Position numbers and translations under genes: made by a program. Shown piece by piece: positions 60,601 through 64,000 of a DNA stretch of 64,000 nucleotides (its first letter is position 1; each line of letters opens with the position of its first letter). The stretch is from Phalacrocorax aristotelis (lineage: Eukaryota > Chordata > Aves > Suliformes > Phalacrocoracidae), in NCBI RefSeq assembly GCF_949628215.1, contig NC_134281.1, positions 8,876,501 through 8,940,500 on the forward strand, written 5' to 3'. Below the pieces are notes generated by a model. It made no database searches. It saw only the letters and a list, made by a program, of their open reading frames with translations, and was not told where the DNA came from.

Positions 60601-61689
60601 TATGTCACCAGTGAAGGATTAGGAAGCACTCTCTCCTCCAGGTCCCTGCCTGTTTCTTTTTTAAAATCTGGCATTTTTCCTGCTCAAATCTGAGCTGCAG
60701 ACTTCCTGGAATCACTTCTCCTACATACAAGCCTTTGTGCACTGGAGATTATCAGATTATTGACTTTGGGATTCCTAATTATATCAACTTGACTGGTTGA
60801 TGAATTAGAGGTGGATAGCATCGCAGCCGACGCAATGCTGGGAGGGGTAGGCGATGACTAGCAGGAGTCATTTTCTTCCAACAGCTATACAGGGAGAAAG
60901 CTGCAATATATTCTGCTCCTACTGAGAAATAAACCCTAAAGCAATTGTTCACTAATTGCTGGGATTTAGTGTGCCCCCTTACAAATAAACAGCAGCATTG
61001 CAAAGAATAATCCTGTGCCTGCCCAGACCTGGTCTGCATGGAGGAGAAAGCCCAGGGATGAGGGAACATCATGGAGTTTGGGGCTTGAAGAACCACATGT
61101 GCCCGGTCTGGGGAACACTGTATGTCTGCCCAGACATCGACCCCCAGCAGTGCCTCAGTTGTAGCACACTGCTGAAAGACCACTCAGGCGCCTGTCCCGC
61201 ACCAGGAGGCACTTGCAGACCACGGGCACTGCCAGGATGTGGTGGCAGCTGGGAAAGGGCTTTTGGTGTCACCATGCTGGAGATGGGGATGTACAACCTG
61301 TCCAGATCTCACACAAAGCACCTCATAGCTTGCACCTGGCTATCAAACTTAAAGTTTCCAATGTCTCCTGAAAGGGGAATGGAAATGTGGCTGCAGTTGT
61401 GCTGAAGGAAAATTTTTGCATCAACAATTTTGTATGGCTTTACGTTGAGCTAAGCGAATGAGGCCCTTTCTTATGCACGCTGTGTGGCCGGGATGGTGAG
61501 ACCCGCCTGGAGGAGACCAACTTCGAAACGTCCCCACTTGGCTGGGGACTTCGCCAGGGTGTTTGCAGCAGCAAACCTCTGTTTTGGATTTTAGGGCACC
61601 CCACAGAGAGCAGCCCTCAATGCCACCAGCTGGACAGAAAGACCTGACCCCACAGTGGGCAGGAACCCTGCAGCATCCTCTGTTTAAAG

Positions 61690-62420
61690 CACAGCATTTC
61701 ATTTAATGTTTTGCATTTTTTAAAGAAAAAAAATACTTAATTTGTTTCTTAATGGAAAGATTTATGGAACTGAAATTGGGGTATTTTTAGTGAGTAAAGA
61801 TCATGTTATAATAATTTGGTTCTACAATACTTTAATCCCAAGGAGACAATTTTCTCTCTTTTTCTTCGAAGAAAACTGTTATCTTTTTTATTCATCTTTC
61901 ATTGATTATTCTAGAAATCCCATTTAGATCCACCACATAATGGCATGGTAGTCTTTTCTCATTATATTTTAATAGAATAAAACACAACTGTATATGAGAG
62001 GATTAGATAGCCATTCATTGAGGTAAAGAACATTGTTCCTCCAGATGGCCAGACAGAATCTGTGTAATGCCTTTCCTATTTATTCAGTTCAAAATGTAAT
62101 GCAAGCTGATGAGATGTGTTTCATCCAGTATTTAATGGGTCAGCCATAAAGTTGAAAGCTAATGCTAACATTGGCAGCATGCATGGAAGAGTTAACAAGC
62201 AGAAAATAGAGACATATTTAGCGCATCCCTTCTTGGACTCAGTGAAATGAAAAGTTGTCAGAGACAAAGCTACTTACACAAGTGGGGCAGAGATGCTAAG
62301 CTCTTCCAGCCCCTCTAACAATTTGTCAAAGGTTTGAGATAATTGAAGACATTTACAAGGACCTGAAGGGGTTTTTTTTATTTATTGTACAAATTGCTTT
62401 CTGCACATGGACATTGACAG
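61690..62420. promoter_or_regulatory. AT-rich candidate regulatory block
   Basis: About 0.7 kb of AT-rich, repeat-free intronic DNA with forkhead- and homeodomain-like cores. Its boundaries are soft and its function is unproven. Confidence 0.2.
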
Positions 62421-64000
62421 ATTGGCAACAGGTCTTCTATGAAACAAAATACACTGATACTTGCTGCAAGCAGATTGAAGAGTACCTGGGGTAATTACTG
62501 GGTGCACAGTGCTTCATTCGGGATGTATCACAGAGTGATGGTTTCACTGCCTTTACAGCCTGCAGACCTTTCTTTTCCCCAGCTGTAGAGCAGTCTGGAA
62601 GCTACAGCTCTTCCTCTGCAGTCTCTACAACTCCACATTTGTACCCTCTTCTTTTAAGGAGGTGGGAGCCCAAGTTGGACAGATTTGTTTAGATTTGTAC
62701 ATATGATCCCTGAATAACTCATGTTGTGACATATATCATTTCAGCAGAGACATGCGCTCCTTTTTGGGCCTGAATACTTTTCCAGTCCTAGACTGCTAGC
62801 AAAAAAGACAACCGTGGCGGCCTCTACCAGGATCCACATTGCAACAGTGCCCAGAGCGTCGCGAGTGCCAGCCCAGGAGAACAGCCACCCCCAGCCTGGG
62901 TCCCCTCCCTTTTGCTCGTGCCAGCCATCCCGCCGTGTGCCCACATCATCTCATGAGCTGCTTTGGCATCAATCACCTATGACCACCAGAGTCGAAAAGC
63001 AAGGAAAGCCATGCTCAGGTAAAGGAGAGGTTTTCTCACAGATAATCTTAATTCTTATTTTATTAACAGGTAAGGTTCAGCAACCCAGCACACACTCAGG
63101 TTCATGCATAAATGTAATTCCGTTCCTGCTCCTCTTGAAAATACAGATTTTGTGCAGGCTTAACAAGCTGATTATATGGGATTTATTGTGTAACAAGTGT
63201 AAACATTTAATTATAAAATAAAAAAGGTTGGACGGTTGCTCATTTCCTTGCTCACTTGGTGGGTTTAAAAGCATCTGGATTTAAAATGGCCCACGATAAA
63301 TGTATACAGAGCATGATCCAAGTTATTACTAAGTAGGATTTACTCCCTCTAATGAACACAGGAATTTACATTATGGCTGACTGACATCTACACACAGGAA
63401 GCACTCTGAGAAGGGAAAGTGCCCCCAAACGTAATGTTGCTAAACCCCTGATGTCAATACAGCCTCAGGGGCTCAATAACAACCAAGACTACACCATACC
63501 TCCTCCGACGCCGCATTGAATGGCAGGGGACTGCAAAACCAGGTTGCAAAAGCAGTGTTGTGCACGATGCACACACCGTGTGCCCTGGGCTGGGTCAAGG
63601 CACCTCTCCCACCTGCAGAGCCAACCCCATCCCCAGCTCTCCCAGCATCCCCATCAGGCAGCACTGGGCAGGTCGAAGCCGCTGGCAGCACCACCTGATG
63701 ACTGCTGCAATTGCTTTGTTATCTAATTTGCGTCTTTGTTCTTTCCATTAGCTTCAGCTCCTCTTTCCCAGCACTACCTGGTAGACCCGGGCTCCAGCGG
63801 AGCATTTTCCTGCTCTGATGACAGATACGCACAGCAGAAGCAAGAGGTGGGAGCATTTCTCTGACCAGAAAATGCTCTGACAGCTCCGTCCCCGCAGCGT
63901 GGCACAGCATGGGGGCTGCAACAAAACCCTCCCCATGTCAGCACCGACCGAAAATGATAATTACAGGAAAGGCTCCTGTCCTTCAGTCACACTGTATTAT

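Overview
The window looks like bird nuclear DNA. It has long introns with consensus GT-AG splice sites, and its only recognisable interspersed repeats are pieces of the avian/reptilian CR1 LINE, including 3' tips ending in the ATTCTGTG-type octamer. Two protein genes are recognisable, both on the minus strand: SYNPR (synaptoporin, a synaptic-vesicle membrane protein) and SNTN (sentan, a ciliary-tip protein). Their tandem order, SYNPR then SNTN, matches the order I know from the mammalian locus (human 3p14). I see nothing bacterial, no CRISPR array, no rRNA or tRNA, and no protein-coding system that looks new.

Layout from low to high coordinate, which is the reverse of transcription: 1-14.19 kb is intergenic, with two CR1 fragments and AT-rich blocks that look like conserved non-coding DNA. 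From 14.2 to 17.4 kb lies a complete four-exon SNTN gene coding for 147 residues. From 17.4 to 23.95 kb is the SNTN-SYNPR intergenic spacer. From 23.95 to 55.3 kb are the last four coding exons of SYNPR, with a 3' UTR of about 1.5 kb and introns of about 0.75, 9.2 and 19.1 kb. From 55.3 to 64 kb is part of the next upstream SYNPR intron. The exon carrying the start codon is not visible and should lie beyond the right edge.

Exon boundaries were set by reading splice signals on the reverse complement and checking that phases join without a break. SNTN: 110, 35, 140 and 159 bp, giving 147 codons plus stop. SYNPR: 125, 199, 192 and 267 bp, giving 260 codons plus stop.

The two genes are neighbours but not functional partners: one acts on synaptic vesicles and the other in motile cilia. 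The most notable extra signals are tandem splice sites around SNTN exon 3, a Tyr-Gly-Gln-rich SYNPR tail, three degraded palindromic elements (15.9, 50.2 and 58.2 kb) that resemble old sauropsid repeats, and several AT-rich blocks that may be enhancers. These last items are inference and need alignment to confirm.
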